Origin: JAXGMV01 sp040768445
GTDB taxonomy: Bacteria > Chloroflexota > Anaerolineae > Anaerolineales > Anaerolineaceae
Direction of reading: 5' to 3'
Assembly: GCA_040768445.1 (NCBI GenBank)
Contig: JAXGMV010000001.1
Span: 744,001 to 808,000, forward strand
Length of the DNA stretch: 64,000 nucleotides
Shown here in pieces: positions 8,014 through 16,208 of the stretch (position 1 is its first letter; each line of letters opens with the position of its first letter). The notes below the pieces were generated by a model that saw only the letters and a list, made by a program, of their open reading frames with translations, did no database searches and was not told the origin of the DNA. The translations under genes and the position numbers were made by a program.

Positions 8014-9870
8014 ATGGACGATCGAATTATAACCATCAGGCTGTACCGGTTCCTCAGCAAAAACATTCTGCTGGCGCTATTTGCGTTTGTTGGGCTGGTT
8101 CTATTTACCTTTTTATTCATAACAGCCCGGCAGTTGTCGCAGGATAAAACAGTCACACGTTATGTGCCAATCAGCCTGGAGGCTTTCCAGCCCTATGACC
8201 CGTACTATGAGAATAAAATCTACCTGCAGGTGCCGGAGAAAATTGGTTTTGTGCTGGAAACCCTTCCTAATACGCAGCTGAGGTATATGGAAACGGTGCT
8301 GCCGAATCCAAACAGCATGTACAAATTCACCTTTTATTTGGAGGATACACTGGTCGGTGAGGTGTCTGTTGATACGTCTACCGGGAAAGATGTCACAGAG
8401 CTGCCGGCATCAGTGGTTGAACACGGTTTCACGCGCGTGCTTGTCACGCCAGTGAGAGGACGCTATTTTTATATCAGCTACATTAATTTCATCACTGAAT
8501 ATGACGACAACGCGGTGCTGAAAACGTATCCCGAAAGAGGATTCAGCGCGGTGTACCATTCAGGGGGTGCAGGAGACCCGCACAACATCACCGGCATCAT
8601 CGCCTACCTGGACGGTTTCGCCGGTGGGACGCTGACGCTGACCGCCGGCGCCATCGGCGTTCTGCCAGTGGAGCTGGTGTCGGTCTCCAACGGCAGGAGC
8701 CGGCTGGCATTTGCCGCCGGCACGATCCTGCAGCCGGTGAAAGATAACCCCGGCGACCTGACTGCCTACACCTTTGAGGGTGTTGACCCTTCCTTCACCG
8801 CAGACCCGCAGGCGCTGGCGCTGACCTACCGCTACACCGATGACGGCATCGAACGCAGCGCGCCGGTGTACCCGTTCAAACGCCGCTATGACGAGGTCTT
8901 CAATGGCACGCTGATCCGTGAGACCGACACCACGCCTGATTTTCCATTCATCAACGTTGGTGAAGATGAGATCACGTTTGACGGCACCACCATCCAGATC
9001 GACAAGCCGTTGATTTTACCGAAAGGCAAAACCGTGGTGTTCCAGCCGGGGCAGACGATTGACCTGTCAGACGGGGCCTTCATCCTGTCGTACTCGCCGC
9101 TCTCAGCCGTGGGGACGGAAGCAGCCCCAATCACGGTTCACTCATCAGATGGCACCGGGCAGGGGCTGGTGGTAATCAAACCGGGGGACATGTCCCGGCT
9201 GGCGCACGTAGTTTTTGACAACCTCTCCAACCCGGCCAGCGGCATCTGGTTCCTGACCGGTGCGGTCACCTTTTATGAATCCGACGTTGAGATCACGCAC
9301 ACCAGCTTTCGCAACAACCGCAGTGAAGATGCACTGCATGTGCTGCGTTCAACCTTTAGTGTGGACGACTGCCTGTTCTTCAACACCTTCGCCGATGCCT
9401 TTGATTCCGACTTCAGCCAGGGGCGCATTACCAACTCCACCTTCGAACATACCGGCAATGACGGGCTGGACTTCTCAACATCGACCGTCTCAGCAGAAGG
9501 TATACAGTTTACCGATATCGGCGACAAAGGCGTCAGCTCTGGCGAGAACAGTACACTGACACTCAAAGACATCACGGTCAACGGCGCTGTCATCGGCATT
9601 ACCAGCAAGGATTTCTCGACCATCACCGGCGACTCAATCGAAGTATCCAACGTTGAAATCGGGTTTGCGTTGTACCAAAAGAAGCCGGAGTTTGGACCTG
9701 CGAAGATTGACCTGACCGGCGCCAGGATTTACGGGGCGGTCGGGCTGGATTACCTGATACAGGACGGATCGGAGCTGATGCTGAATGGTGACACGGTGAT
9801 CCCGCGCGCGAAGAAGAAGGAAGCTGTCATACTGGATAAGCTGATCGCCGGGGAGAAGATCGAATGGTGA
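8014..9870 (+). CDS. Membrane-anchored right-handed beta-helix protein
   Basis: This 618-residue protein has an N-terminal membrane segment at about residues 17-40 (LLALFAFVGLVLFTFLFI) and then a wholly extracytoplasmic body. Residues 330-600 contain repeating short strands typical of a right-handed parallel beta-helix: TFDGTTIQIDKPLILPKGKTV, then HVVFDNLSN, ITHTSFRNNRSEDALHVL, FNTFADAFDSDFSQGRI, NSTFEHTGNDGLDFST and so on. Such Asp/Asn/Ser-rich coils occur in polysaccharide-binding proteins, lyases and surface adhesins. No lyase catalytic set can be asserted. The region 40-330 is beta-rich and unassigned. Its stop overlaps the next start by 7 nt, so it is translated together with the VTC-domain gene. 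Its presence between a CotH kinase and a VTC protein suggests it binds or is modified with the polymer. Confidence 0.82.
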   Translation: MDDRIITIRLYRFLSKNILLALFAFVGLVLFTFLFITARQLSQDKTVTRYVPISLEAFQPYDPYYENKIYLQVPEKIGFVLETLPNTQLRYMETVLPNPNSMYKFTFYLEDTLVGEVSVDTSTGKDVTELPASVVEHGFTRVLVTPVRGRYFYISYINFITEYDDNAVLKTYPERGFSAVYHSGGAGDPHNITGIIAYLDGFAGGTLTLTAGAIGVLPVELVSVSNGRSRLAFAAGTILQPVKDNPGDLTAYTFEGVDPSFTADPQALALTYRYTDDGIERSAPVYPFKRRYDEVFNGTLIRETDTTPDFPFINVGEDEITFDGTTIQIDKPLILPKGKTVVFQPGQTIDLSDGAFILSYSPLSAVGTEAAPITVHSSDGTGQGLVVIKPGDMSRLAHVVFDNLSNPASGIWFLTGAVTFYESDVEITHTSFRNNRSEDALHVLRSTFSVDDCLFFNTFADAFDSDFSQGRITNSTFEHTGNDGLDFSTSTVSAEGIQFTDIGDKGVSSGENSTLTLKDITVNGAVIGITSKDFSTITGDSIEVSNVEIGFALYQKKPEFGPAKIDLTGARIYGAVGLDYLIQDGSELMLNGDTVIPRAKKKEAVILDKLIAGEKIEW

Positions 9871-10556
9871 GGTATGAGCTCAAGTATGCCTTTCCAGAAG
9901 AGAGATTGGGGGCTGTCCTGCAGGCCGTCAGAGACCACCCGGCGGCTTTCGGCGAGATCTTCCACAAGCGCCAGATCAACAATATCTACTTTGACACGTC
10001 TGACTTGCGCAATTACTGGGCAAACATCAACGGTGTTGGCAACCGCGAGAAGTACCGCATTCGCTGGTACGGCGAGACCTTTGGGTTCATCGCATCCCCG
10101 ACGCTGGAGATCAAGAGAAAGTTCGGGCTGGTAGGCGATAAAAAAGCCAAAAAGATGCCGGCTTTTGAACTCGGGCATGACTTTTCCTGGTTCAAGGTTG
10201 CACAAGTCATAGAGGCAGCTTATGCCGGCACGGATAACCCGGAGAGCGCAATTTTTATAAACAACCTGCTGGTGCAGTACCCAACGATCATCAATCATTA
10301 CCAGCGCCAGTATTTTATGACGCGCGATAAGAAATTCAGGTTGACGATTGACACGGACATTAACTACCAAAAAATCACGCCCAACTATGTGTCAGCAGAC
10401 AGCCTGCCGGAAAGACGCATCATTGTTGAGATCAAATTTGATCAAAGTCACGCACTGGAGGCGGGGATCGTTACAAACGGCTTCGATTGGCGCCTGTCCA
10501 GGAATTCAAAATATGTGAATGGGGTCAATCTATTGCTCCATCAAGGTATTGACTGA
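9864..10556 (+). CDS. VTC-domain (polyphosphate polymerase-type) protein
   Basis: The 230-residue product is almost entirely a VTC domain, the tunnel fold that in yeast Vtc4 makes polyphosphate from ATP. Key basic and acidic tunnel residues are present: RYELKYAF at the N-terminus, YFDTSDLRNY near 36-45, REKYRIRWYG near 61-71, PTLEIKRKFG near 79-88, and VEIKFDQSH close to residue 190. There is no SPX domain and no membrane segment, as is normal for the bacterial form. Its ATG overlaps the beta-helix gene by 7 nt. The reaction is inferred; bacterial VTC-like proteins linked to CotH and DUF4956 have no settled product. Confidence 0.85.
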   Translation: MVRYELKYAFPEERLGAVLQAVRDHPAAFGEIFHKRQINNIYFDTSDLRNYWANINGVGNREKYRIRWYGETFGFIASPTLEIKRKFGLVGDKKAKKMPAFELGHDFSWFKVAQVIEAAYAGTDNPESAIFINNLLVQYPTIINHYQRQYFMTRDKKFRLTIDTDINYQKITPNYVSADSLPERRIIVEIKFDQSHALEAGIVTNGFDWRLSRNSKYVNGVNLLLHQGID

Positions 10557-10570
10557 TAGAGGAGAAAGCG

Positions 10571-11377
10571 ATGCTGGCAATCGTCATACTTATGGGAATT
10601 GCTCCGGGCCTGATTGCGCTGATGCTGCATATTTGGCTAAACCGGGGCCGGCAGCTCACGCCGGTTACCGGTTTACTCACCTGGTTTGTTTATTCGTTTT
10701 TCATTTTGCTGGCGACGTATGTGGTCCTTTACCTCAGTAACCGGGGCGACAGCGTCAATTGGACACTGCAGGCGGGGTCGGATTTGTTCCGGGTTGGCTA
10801 TGCAACCAAGCTCATGCTGCTGTTACTGGGGCTGGCTGTTGTCCTGCCGGTGGGGGTGAAGGCTCTCAATATCGTCAAAACGTTATCTGCGCTGGCACTG
10901 TCAAAAAACCGCAAGAGCCGGAAGTTCTTCTCGCGGGTCTCAAAGCAATCACCGGAAGAGGACTATATTGTGAAAGCAGTGCAGTTCTTCATCAATCTCA
11001 GCGATACTAACCTGAAGAAACTCACATCGGTGCGGCACAGCATGGCAATCAACAAGGGTACCATCGGTATCTATTCCCCGATATATGACCTCAAGTTTGC
11101 GCCGGATGCCGGCATCACGGTCTTCAAGACCAAAGAGGAAGCGGTGGATTATGCGTTTTCAAAGCACGATGCGCTGCTGATCCTCAGCAATGATAGTACA
11201 GATGCTGCTGCCTTTGCGCACGTCACCCGGCTGCTGGTTTTCAGCAACCAGCCTGTAAAAACGTTGGATGACAGCATGCAAGTACTGGTGCCGTTGTTCA
11301 CATTCAAGGATGAGACGGAAAAGCGCATCGAGAACAACCTGCTGCAGGGATTGCTCAACCAGGTGTTGTTAGGCTGA
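10571..11377 (+). CDS. Unknown membrane protein, last gene of the CotH/VTC cluster
   Basis: I recognise no family. The 268-residue protein has three predicted membrane helices (about 2-22, 33-54 and 77-98) followed by a 170-residue soluble domain with a regular alpha/beta pattern. That domain contains DYIVKAVQFFINLSDT, SVRHSMAINKGTIGIYSP and TDAAAFAHVTRLLVFSNQP. The repeated strand/helix units resemble a nucleotide- or phosphate-binding alpha/beta fold, without a recognisable P-loop. A clear GAGGAGA Shine-Dalgarno precedes the ATG, and the gap to the VTC gene is 14 bases. It ends 10 bases before a convergent gene. As the only unassigned member it may define this version of the cluster. Confidence 0.75.
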   Translation: MLAIVILMGIAPGLIALMLHIWLNRGRQLTPVTGLLTWFVYSFFILLATYVVLYLSNRGDSVNWTLQAGSDLFRVGYATKLMLLLLGLAVVLPVGVKALNIVKTLSALALSKNRKSRKFFSRVSKQSPEEDYIVKAVQFFINLSDTNLKKLTSVRHSMAINKGTIGIYSPIYDLKFAPDAGITVFKTKEEAVDYAFSKHDALLILSNDSTDAAAFAHVTRLLVFSNQPVKTLDDSMQVLVPLFTFKDETEKRIENNLLQGLLNQVLLG

Positions 11378-11387
11378 TCCTGACATC

Positions 11388-12266
11388 TCACGGCGCCGGC
11401 GTGCCACCCTGCAGGATTTGTGATGGCTGGCTGAGTTCAGCAGCCTGCACCTTTGCCAGCACTTTCTGCGTAATTTCCTCCACAAAAGCCGGCGTAACCG
11501 TTGTCCTTGTCCCCCAGGCCACGCACTCCACCAGCATGTTGCGGTACGCCGTTTCTACCCAGTACTCATACACCATAGCCCCGCCCTCGTCCATCTTCTC
11601 CAGGTACTCGGCAATGTTGACATCGCCCAGCGGCAGGGTCACCCCAACCGTCACCCAGCCCTCGCCGGTGTCGCGGTTGGTAAACGAGTAATCGGTAATC
11701 GCCATACGGGCACCCTCAGCCGTGTTGAACTGCACCAGCGAGCAGCCCACCTCCTTTGGCAGCCCGGAGGCGGGATTGCCGAGCTTGAAGTACGTCTCGT
11801 AACCGGTGATGCGGCCGCTCTCCTGCAGGTACTGGCGCGCCATGGCGGGGTCGTCCCAGGCTGCGATAAGCTCGTCATTGGTGTAGGGGCCGGACCAGTC
11901 CTGGCCAGGGATGGTGTACTCACCGCGCCAGGGCAGGTCATCCTTCTTCAGCTGGAACTGCGACGGGTCAGCCAGGATGACGCGCACGTCCGGTGTAGCG
12001 GTGACCGTGGGCGTATCGGTTGGGGGTGTGGTGGGGGTGTCGGGGATGGCGGTGGGCGGCAGCGGCGTGGCGGTTGGTGCGGTGGTTGGCGGCGGCGGAA
12101 GGGTTGCGGTGACAGAGAGTGCCAGCCGCACCGCCATGGTTTGATCAATGGCTGCCTGTATCTCAGCCTGTGTCATACCTTCCGGCTGCTTCTGAGTGGT
12201 AATCGAGCAGGCGAGCAGAATCCCCGCCAGCAGCAATACCAGCAGCACACGTGTTTTCCTGCCCAT
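11388..12266 (-). CDS. Lipoprotein with Thr/Pro-rich linker
   Basis: The 292-residue protein starts with a type II signal peptide (KTRVLLVLLLAGILLAC) with the lipobox LLAC at Cys20. A coiled stretch (MTQAEIQAAIDQTMAVRLA) and a low-complexity Thr/Pro/Ala linker (about 56-90) follow. The C-terminal 200-residue domain contains DLPWRGEYTIPGQDWSGPYTN, ARQYLQESGRITGYETYFK and GCSLVQFNTAEGARMAI. I do not know its function; similar architectures are common among surface lipoproteins of Anaerolineae. It converges with the CotH/VTC operon and lies directly downstream of a small unknown gene on the same strand. Confidence 0.8.
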   Translation of the reverse strand: MGRKTRVLLVLLLAGILLACSITTQKQPEGMTQAEIQAAIDQTMAVRLALSVTATLPPPPTTAPTATPLPPTAIPDTPTTPPTDTPTVTATPDVRVILADPSQFQLKKDDLPWRGEYTIPGQDWSGPYTNDELIAAWDDPAMARQYLQESGRITGYETYFKLGNPASGLPKEVGCSLVQFNTAEGARMAITDYSFTNRDTGEGWVTVGVTLPLGDVNIAEYLEKMDEGGAMVYEYWVETAYRNMLVECVAWGTRTTVTPAFVEEITQKVLAKVQAAELSQPSQILQGGTPAP

Positions 12267-12289
12267 TTTCCACCTCCAGGTGGGAGAAA

Positions 12290-12724
12290 CTACTTATTGC
12301 CGTTCAACTCCGGGCGGCTCATCACCTTCAAGACCAGTTCCTTGCCTTCCACTGCCGCACACTGCGCCAGCTTATTGAATGCAGCCGGGTCAAATGCCGG
12401 GACCCTTTTCCCATGCCGTGAGAGCATTTCCAGGCAGGTTTCGCGCCGTTTAATGAACACTTCCAGCCCGTCCAGGAAGGTCACACAGTTGGCACTCAAC
12501 TGCCCGGGCGGCAAACTGCGCAAGTGGCGAGCGATCATGCGCAGGGTGGCGCTTTTACGTCCAGCCCGCAGACCGGTCTCCTTGCAGTGCTGGAAAAGGC
12601 GCTCGCGCAGGATCGCATCTTCGACAGCGATGGCTTCGATGAAAAATCCAGCACAAATAGCATGATTGACCTGGTCGTAAGCGTATTCAAAACCGTTGGC
12701 GCCGGGTTTGTTTCTATGAGGCAT
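12290..12724 (-). CDS. Hypothetical small helical protein
   Basis: The frame stays open far upstream, but the upper part overlaps the divergent lipoprotein gene at 12921. The ATG at 12724 follows GGTGGAG by three bases and is the sensible start, giving 144 residues. The protein is mostly alpha-helical: NHAICAGFFIEAIAVEDAILRERLF near 20-44 and LRSLPPGQLSANCVTFLDGLEVF further on. The pattern 'ff-EAIaVEDaILreRL' recalls helical HEPN- or AbiV-like proteins, but I see no R-x4-6-H ribonuclease motif I would trust, so I leave it unassigned. It is followed by the lipoprotein gene on the same strand after a 23-bp gap. Confidence 0.6.
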   Translation of the reverse strand: MPHRNKPGANGFEYAYDQVNHAICAGFFIEAIAVEDAILRERLFQHCKETGLRAGRKSATLRMIARHLRSLPPGQLSANCVTFLDGLEVFIKRRETCLEMLSRHGKRVPAFDPAAFNKLAQCAAVEGKELVLKVMSRPELNGNK

Positions 12725-12920
12725 GTACTCCACCCTTTTTTCTTTAATTGTAGTGCGGGCTGGTTTCGGCGTCAAACAAATTTGGGTGGGCAATTTTCCC
12801 CGGACATTGGCAAACCTGAGGATGCTTGAGAGGATGCTGCCTGTATGTGGGGCGTGAAGGAACATTCCAGTTATGTGGGACGTTAAGGTAAAATCGAGAC
12901 ATCTACAAAGGAGTATTGGA

Positions 12921-13553
12921 ATGAAATTACAGAATACCCTGGTTGTTTTGGCAGTGATGACCAGTCTGGTGCTGGCAGGGTGCACGCCCGCCGATATGGA
13001 GGTTGGCATGCCGGCAAGCGCGCTGGTCAGCACACTGAAAAGTGCGTCAACCGCAGTGCAAACCGAAACAGCGGTACAGGCTCCGGTTGGAAGCGCTGTA
13101 CCAGAGAGCTGTTTGAAAAACGCCACTTACCTCATTGAAGGCCAGTCTGTCACACTCGTAGACGGCGCCGCTGAGACTGAATCAGCGCCAGGGTCAGCAT
13201 CAACTCAGGTGACCAGGTATTTTGGCAACGCAGTGGAAAGCGATCTGAACGCTGACGGGCTGGCGGACAAAGCTTTTCTTCTTCAGGTAGAGACCGGAGG
13301 CAGCGGCACGTTTTACTATGCGGCGGCGGCCCTCACTACGATTGACGGCTGCGCGGGGACAAATGCGGTCTTCCTCGGCGATAGAATCGCGCCCCAAAGT
13401 ACAACGGCTGACCCAAGCAACCCATCCTGGTTCACAGTGAATTATGCGGATAGAAACCCGGGTGAGCCCATGTCAGCTCCACCTTCACTGGGGGTATCCA
13501 GGACTTTCAGATTTGAAAATGGTGCGCTGGTGGAAGCCGCCGGCCTTCAATAA
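12921..13553 (+). CDS. Small lipoprotein of unknown function
   Basis: From the ATG at 12921, preceded by AAAGGAG with seven bases spacing, the product is 210 residues. The first 20 are a lipoprotein signal (LVVLAVMTSLVLAGC). After a Ser/Thr/Ala-rich linker, residues 55-205 form a soluble domain with NATYLIEGQSVTLVDG, GNAVESDLNADGLADKAFLLQ and GSGTFYYAAAAL. The D-x-N-x-D-G-x-x-D string (SDLNADGLADKA) looks like a Ca-binding dockerin/FG-GAP-like loop. A role as a surface protein is likely but unspecified. The gene is divergent from the small helical protein at 12290-12724. Confidence 0.75.
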   Translation: MKLQNTLVVLAVMTSLVLAGCTPADMEVGMPASALVSTLKSASTAVQTETAVQAPVGSAVPESCLKNATYLIEGQSVTLVDGAAETESAPGSASTQVTRYFGNAVESDLNADGLADKAFLLQVETGGSGTFYYAAAALTTIDGCAGTNAVFLGDRIAPQSTTADPSNPSWFTVNYADRNPGEPMSAPPSLGVSRTFRFENGALVEAAGLQ

Positions 13554-13745
13554 CGACCCCGCAGTTAAGCGCCAGGTTGTGGACATTCACAGGAACCCGC
13601 GCAGGCTGCAGCTGTGGCAGCATATGGTTTCAACACCTCTTCCGGCCGTGCCGTGAAGTTTTTGTATAAGCTTTGCCGGTGATATGCGGCTGGTTTAATG
13701 CGATAATCCATAAAAACTTATACATAAATAATAGGAGCGTATCAA

Positions 13746-14551
13746 ATGGCGGCGAAAAAGAAAGCAATTGAAAAATCTGCCAGGGCAGATGAACGCAAGT
13801 TCACGGGCTTGCGGCGTTTCAACCTGGTGATGGGCTTCCTGCACCTGGTGCAGGGTGTGCTGATGATCGTGATCAGCAATGACACCACCTACCCGATCTT
13901 CACCAATTACCTGGGTTTTGACGTGGCCACCGGCTCGCTCAGCCCCAACTCACAGCTGCTGTACGAACTGCCGTTCGGGCCGGCGGTGGCGTGCTTTCTG
14001 CTCATCTCGGCTGTGGCGCATTTCTACCTCTCCACCATCGGCTACAAGCGCTACGTGGAGAACCTGAAGAAGGGTATGAACCCGGTGCGCTTCTACGAGT
14101 ATGCGCTCAGCTCGTCGCTGATGATCGTGTTGATCGGCATGCTGATCGGCCTGTGGGACCTCGGCGCGATCATCCTGATCTTCGCGCTGAATGCCACGAT
14201 GAACCTGTTCGGCATCATGATGGAGCTGCACAACCAGCACATGAAAAAGACCGACTGGATGGCGTTCATCTACGGATGTTTTGCCGGCATCGTGCCGTAG
14301 ATCGTGATCATGCTCTACTTCGTCGGGGCAGTCAACTCCGCTGACGCCAAGCCACCTGCATTTGTCTATGCCATCGTCCCCACGTGTTCGTCTTCTTCAA
14401 TATCTTTGCCATCAACATGGTTTTGCAGTATAAGAAGGTTGGCCCCTGGAAGGACTACCTGTTTGGCGAGCGCGTTTACATCATCCTGAGCCTTTCGGCA
14501 AAGACCGTGCTGTGCTGGCTGATCTGGACCGGCACGCTGGCGCCTGTATAA
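13746..14551 (+). pseudogene. Heliorhodopsin, disrupted by an amber codon and a -1 frameshift
   Basis: The translation is an unmistakable heliorhodopsin: LRRFNLVMGFLHLVQG at the start of helix 1, RFYEYALSSSLMIVLIG in helix 3 with the counter-ion Glu118, and GCFAGIVP at the start of helix 5. In the last helix, after frame correction, GERVYIILSLSAKTVL carries the retinal lysine at codon 14501-14503 (about residue 253). Two lesions break it. A TAG stands at 14298-14300 where relatives have Trp after GIVP. A C-run at 14378-14381 is one base short, after which the proper sequence continues one frame over to TAA 14549-14551. All parts of the seven-helix protein, about 268 residues, are still recognisable, so decay is recent or the lesions are sequencing errors. 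AGGAG sits eight bases before the ATG. A DUF1295 gene follows. Confidence 0.9.
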
Positions 14552-14620
14552 GGTGAGCCGCGCCCGGTGCGTGAGAAAACATTTCAACCAACATTACTGA
14601 AAGGATAGTTATTACCTGTT

Positions 14621-15490
14621 ATGAAAAAAACTGACCTAAAATCACTTCTCATTTTTCCACTGTTAATCTTGATCGGCGTGCTGGTGGCGGCTGCCGGCAG
14701 CCAGGGCGGCAGCCGGGTGGGGAACATTCCCGTATTTGCCCTGATGGTCGGGTTGATCTTCATCATCCAGTGGCTGGTATTCATCCCGGCATTTTTGAAG
14801 CAGACCGAGAAGTACTTTGACCTGACCGGCAGCCTGACGTACATCAGTATCTCCACGCTGGCGCTGATTTTCACCCCCGGCATTGATGCCAGGGCAGTGC
14901 TGTCCTGGGCGCTGGTGGTCTCCTGGGCTGCCCGACTGGGCACCTTCCTGTTCCGCCGGGTGAAGAAGGCCGGCAAAGACGACCGCTTCGACGAGATCAA
15001 ACCGGACTTTATGCGTTTCCTGAACGTATGGACCATCCAGGCGCTGTGGGTGACGTTCACGCTGGCGGCTGCGCTGGTTGTAATCACCACCGATGCGCGC
15101 AGGCCGTTGGATGCCTTTGCGGTGGTTGGCTTTCTGGTATGGTCCTTTGGGTTTGCGGTGGAAGTGATTGCAGACCTGCAGAAAAGCCGCTTCAACGCCG
15201 ACCCGAAGAACAAGGATAAGTTCATTCATACAGGGCTGTGGGCGCGCTCGCGGCACCCCAACTATTTCGGTGAGATTGTGCTGTGGGTGGGTGTGATGAT
15301 CATCGCCCTGCCGGTGCTGCAGGGCTGGCAGTGGGTGGCGCTCATCTCGCCGGTGTTTGTAACCCTGCTGCTGACGCGCGTCAGCGGTGTGCCGCTGCTG
15401 GAGAAGAAAGCGGATGAAAAATGGGGCGGGCAGAAGGAATACGAAGCCTATAAGAAGAGCACGCCGGTGTTAATCCCAAGGATTAAGTAG
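14621..15490 (+). CDS. DUF1295 family integral membrane protein (steroid 5-alpha-reductase-like fold)
   Basis: This 289-residue protein has about seven hydrophobic segments. It carries the DUF1295 signatures: RLGTFLFRRVKKAGKDDRFD near 107-126, then FIHTGLWARSRHPNYFGEI near 204-222 and a C-terminal EKKADEKWGGQKEYEAYKKST. The RHPNYFGE motif is the NADPH/substrate site shared with steroid reductases and isoprenylcysteine methyltransferases. Substrates of bacterial DUF1295 proteins are largely unknown. It begins 69 bases after the broken heliorhodopsin gene on the same strand, so the two may be one transcript. Reduction of an isoprenoid or retinal-related lipid is conceivable but speculative. It is intact. 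Confidence 0.85.
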   Translation: MKKTDLKSLLIFPLLILIGVLVAAAGSQGGSRVGNIPVFALMVGLIFIIQWLVFIPAFLKQTEKYFDLTGSLTYISISTLALIFTPGIDARAVLSWALVVSWAARLGTFLFRRVKKAGKDDRFDEIKPDFMRFLNVWTIQALWVTFTLAAALVVITTDARRPLDAFAVVGFLVWSFGFAVEVIADLQKSRFNADPKNKDKFIHTGLWARSRHPNYFGEIVLWVGVMIIALPVLQGWQWVALISPVFVTLLLTRVSGVPLLEKKADEKWGGQKEYEAYKKSTPVLIPRIK

Positions 15491-15499
15491 AGGGGCTTA

Positions 15500-16131
15500 G
15501 GGCGACCGCAAGGGTCGCCCGTACGTTGCCTGCTCCTTGCCCATACTATGGCTGAGCTTGTCGGAAGTGGATTGAGGCCAAGGGCTATTGGGGCGACCGC
15601 AAGGGTCGCCCGTACGTTGCCTGCTCCTTGCCCATACGATGGGTGAGCCTGCCGGAAGGGGATCGAAGCCAAGCGCTATTAGGGCGACCGCAAGGGTCGC
15701 CCGTACGATGCATGCTCATTGATGCCAGAAGTGTGTAGATGAAGGGCTCTTGGGGCGACCGCAAGGGTGTGGCTGAGCGTGCCAGAAGGCAAGGGCTATT
15801 GGGGCGACCGCAAGGGTCGCCCGTACGATGCCTGCTCCTATTGCCGTACGATGCTCATTGCCTGTACGATGGCGTGCCAGAAGTGTGTAGATGTTAAGGG
15901 CTCTTGGGGCGACCGCAAGGGTCGCCCGTACGGTGCCTGCTCCTTGGCCGTACGATGCATGCTCATTGCCTGTACGATGGCTGAGCGTGCCAGAAGTGTG
16001 TAGATGTTAAGGGCTCTTGGGGCGACCGCGAGGGTCGCCCGTACGGTGCCTGCTCCTTGGCCGTACGATGGGTGAGCCTGCCGGAAGGGGATCGAAGCCA
16101 AGCGCTATTAGGGCGACCGCAAGGGTCGCCC
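15500..16131. repeat. Array of eight GTAC-headed REP palindromes with 113-bp tandem units
   Basis: Eight copies of a palindrome GGGCGACC-loop-GGTCGCCC, each followed by GTACG (one lacks it), lie at about 15500, 15591, 15682, 15753 (truncated), 15802, 15907, 16020 and 16111. On the other strand each reads as a GTAC head plus hairpin, close to the GTAG-hairpin design of RAYT REPs. The copies at 15907 and 16020 belong to a 113-bp tandem unit sharing 'gtgccagaagtgtgtagatg'. A unit beginning 'gaagccaagcgctatt' recurs at about 15665 and 16094. Spacing is irregular and there are no conserved-length spacers, so it is not a CRISPR. The array ends about 80 bp from hsdR; no gene is present between 15491 and 16208. 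Confidence 0.85.
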
Positions 16132-16208
16132 GTACGTTGCCTGCTTCTCGCCCGTACGATACATGCTCTCGCCCGTACATTTGTCTGTTGAGGGAACGAA
16201 GCTGGCTG

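Noticed and set aside
12725..13126. Upstream extension of the small helical gene on the minus strand
   Set aside because: The extension overlaps the divergent lipoprotein gene, has no motif, and a Shine-Dalgarno supports the later ATG at 12724.
14298..14300. TAG as a recoded sense codon in the heliorhodopsin
   Set aside because: TAG ends other intact genes in the window, and a separate frameshift breaks the same gene, so decay or sequence error is the simpler explanation.
15500..16131. The repeat array as a CRISPR
   Set aside because: The repeats are perfect palindromes of about 21 bases with irregular spacing, the intervals themselves are duplicated, and no cas genes are near.
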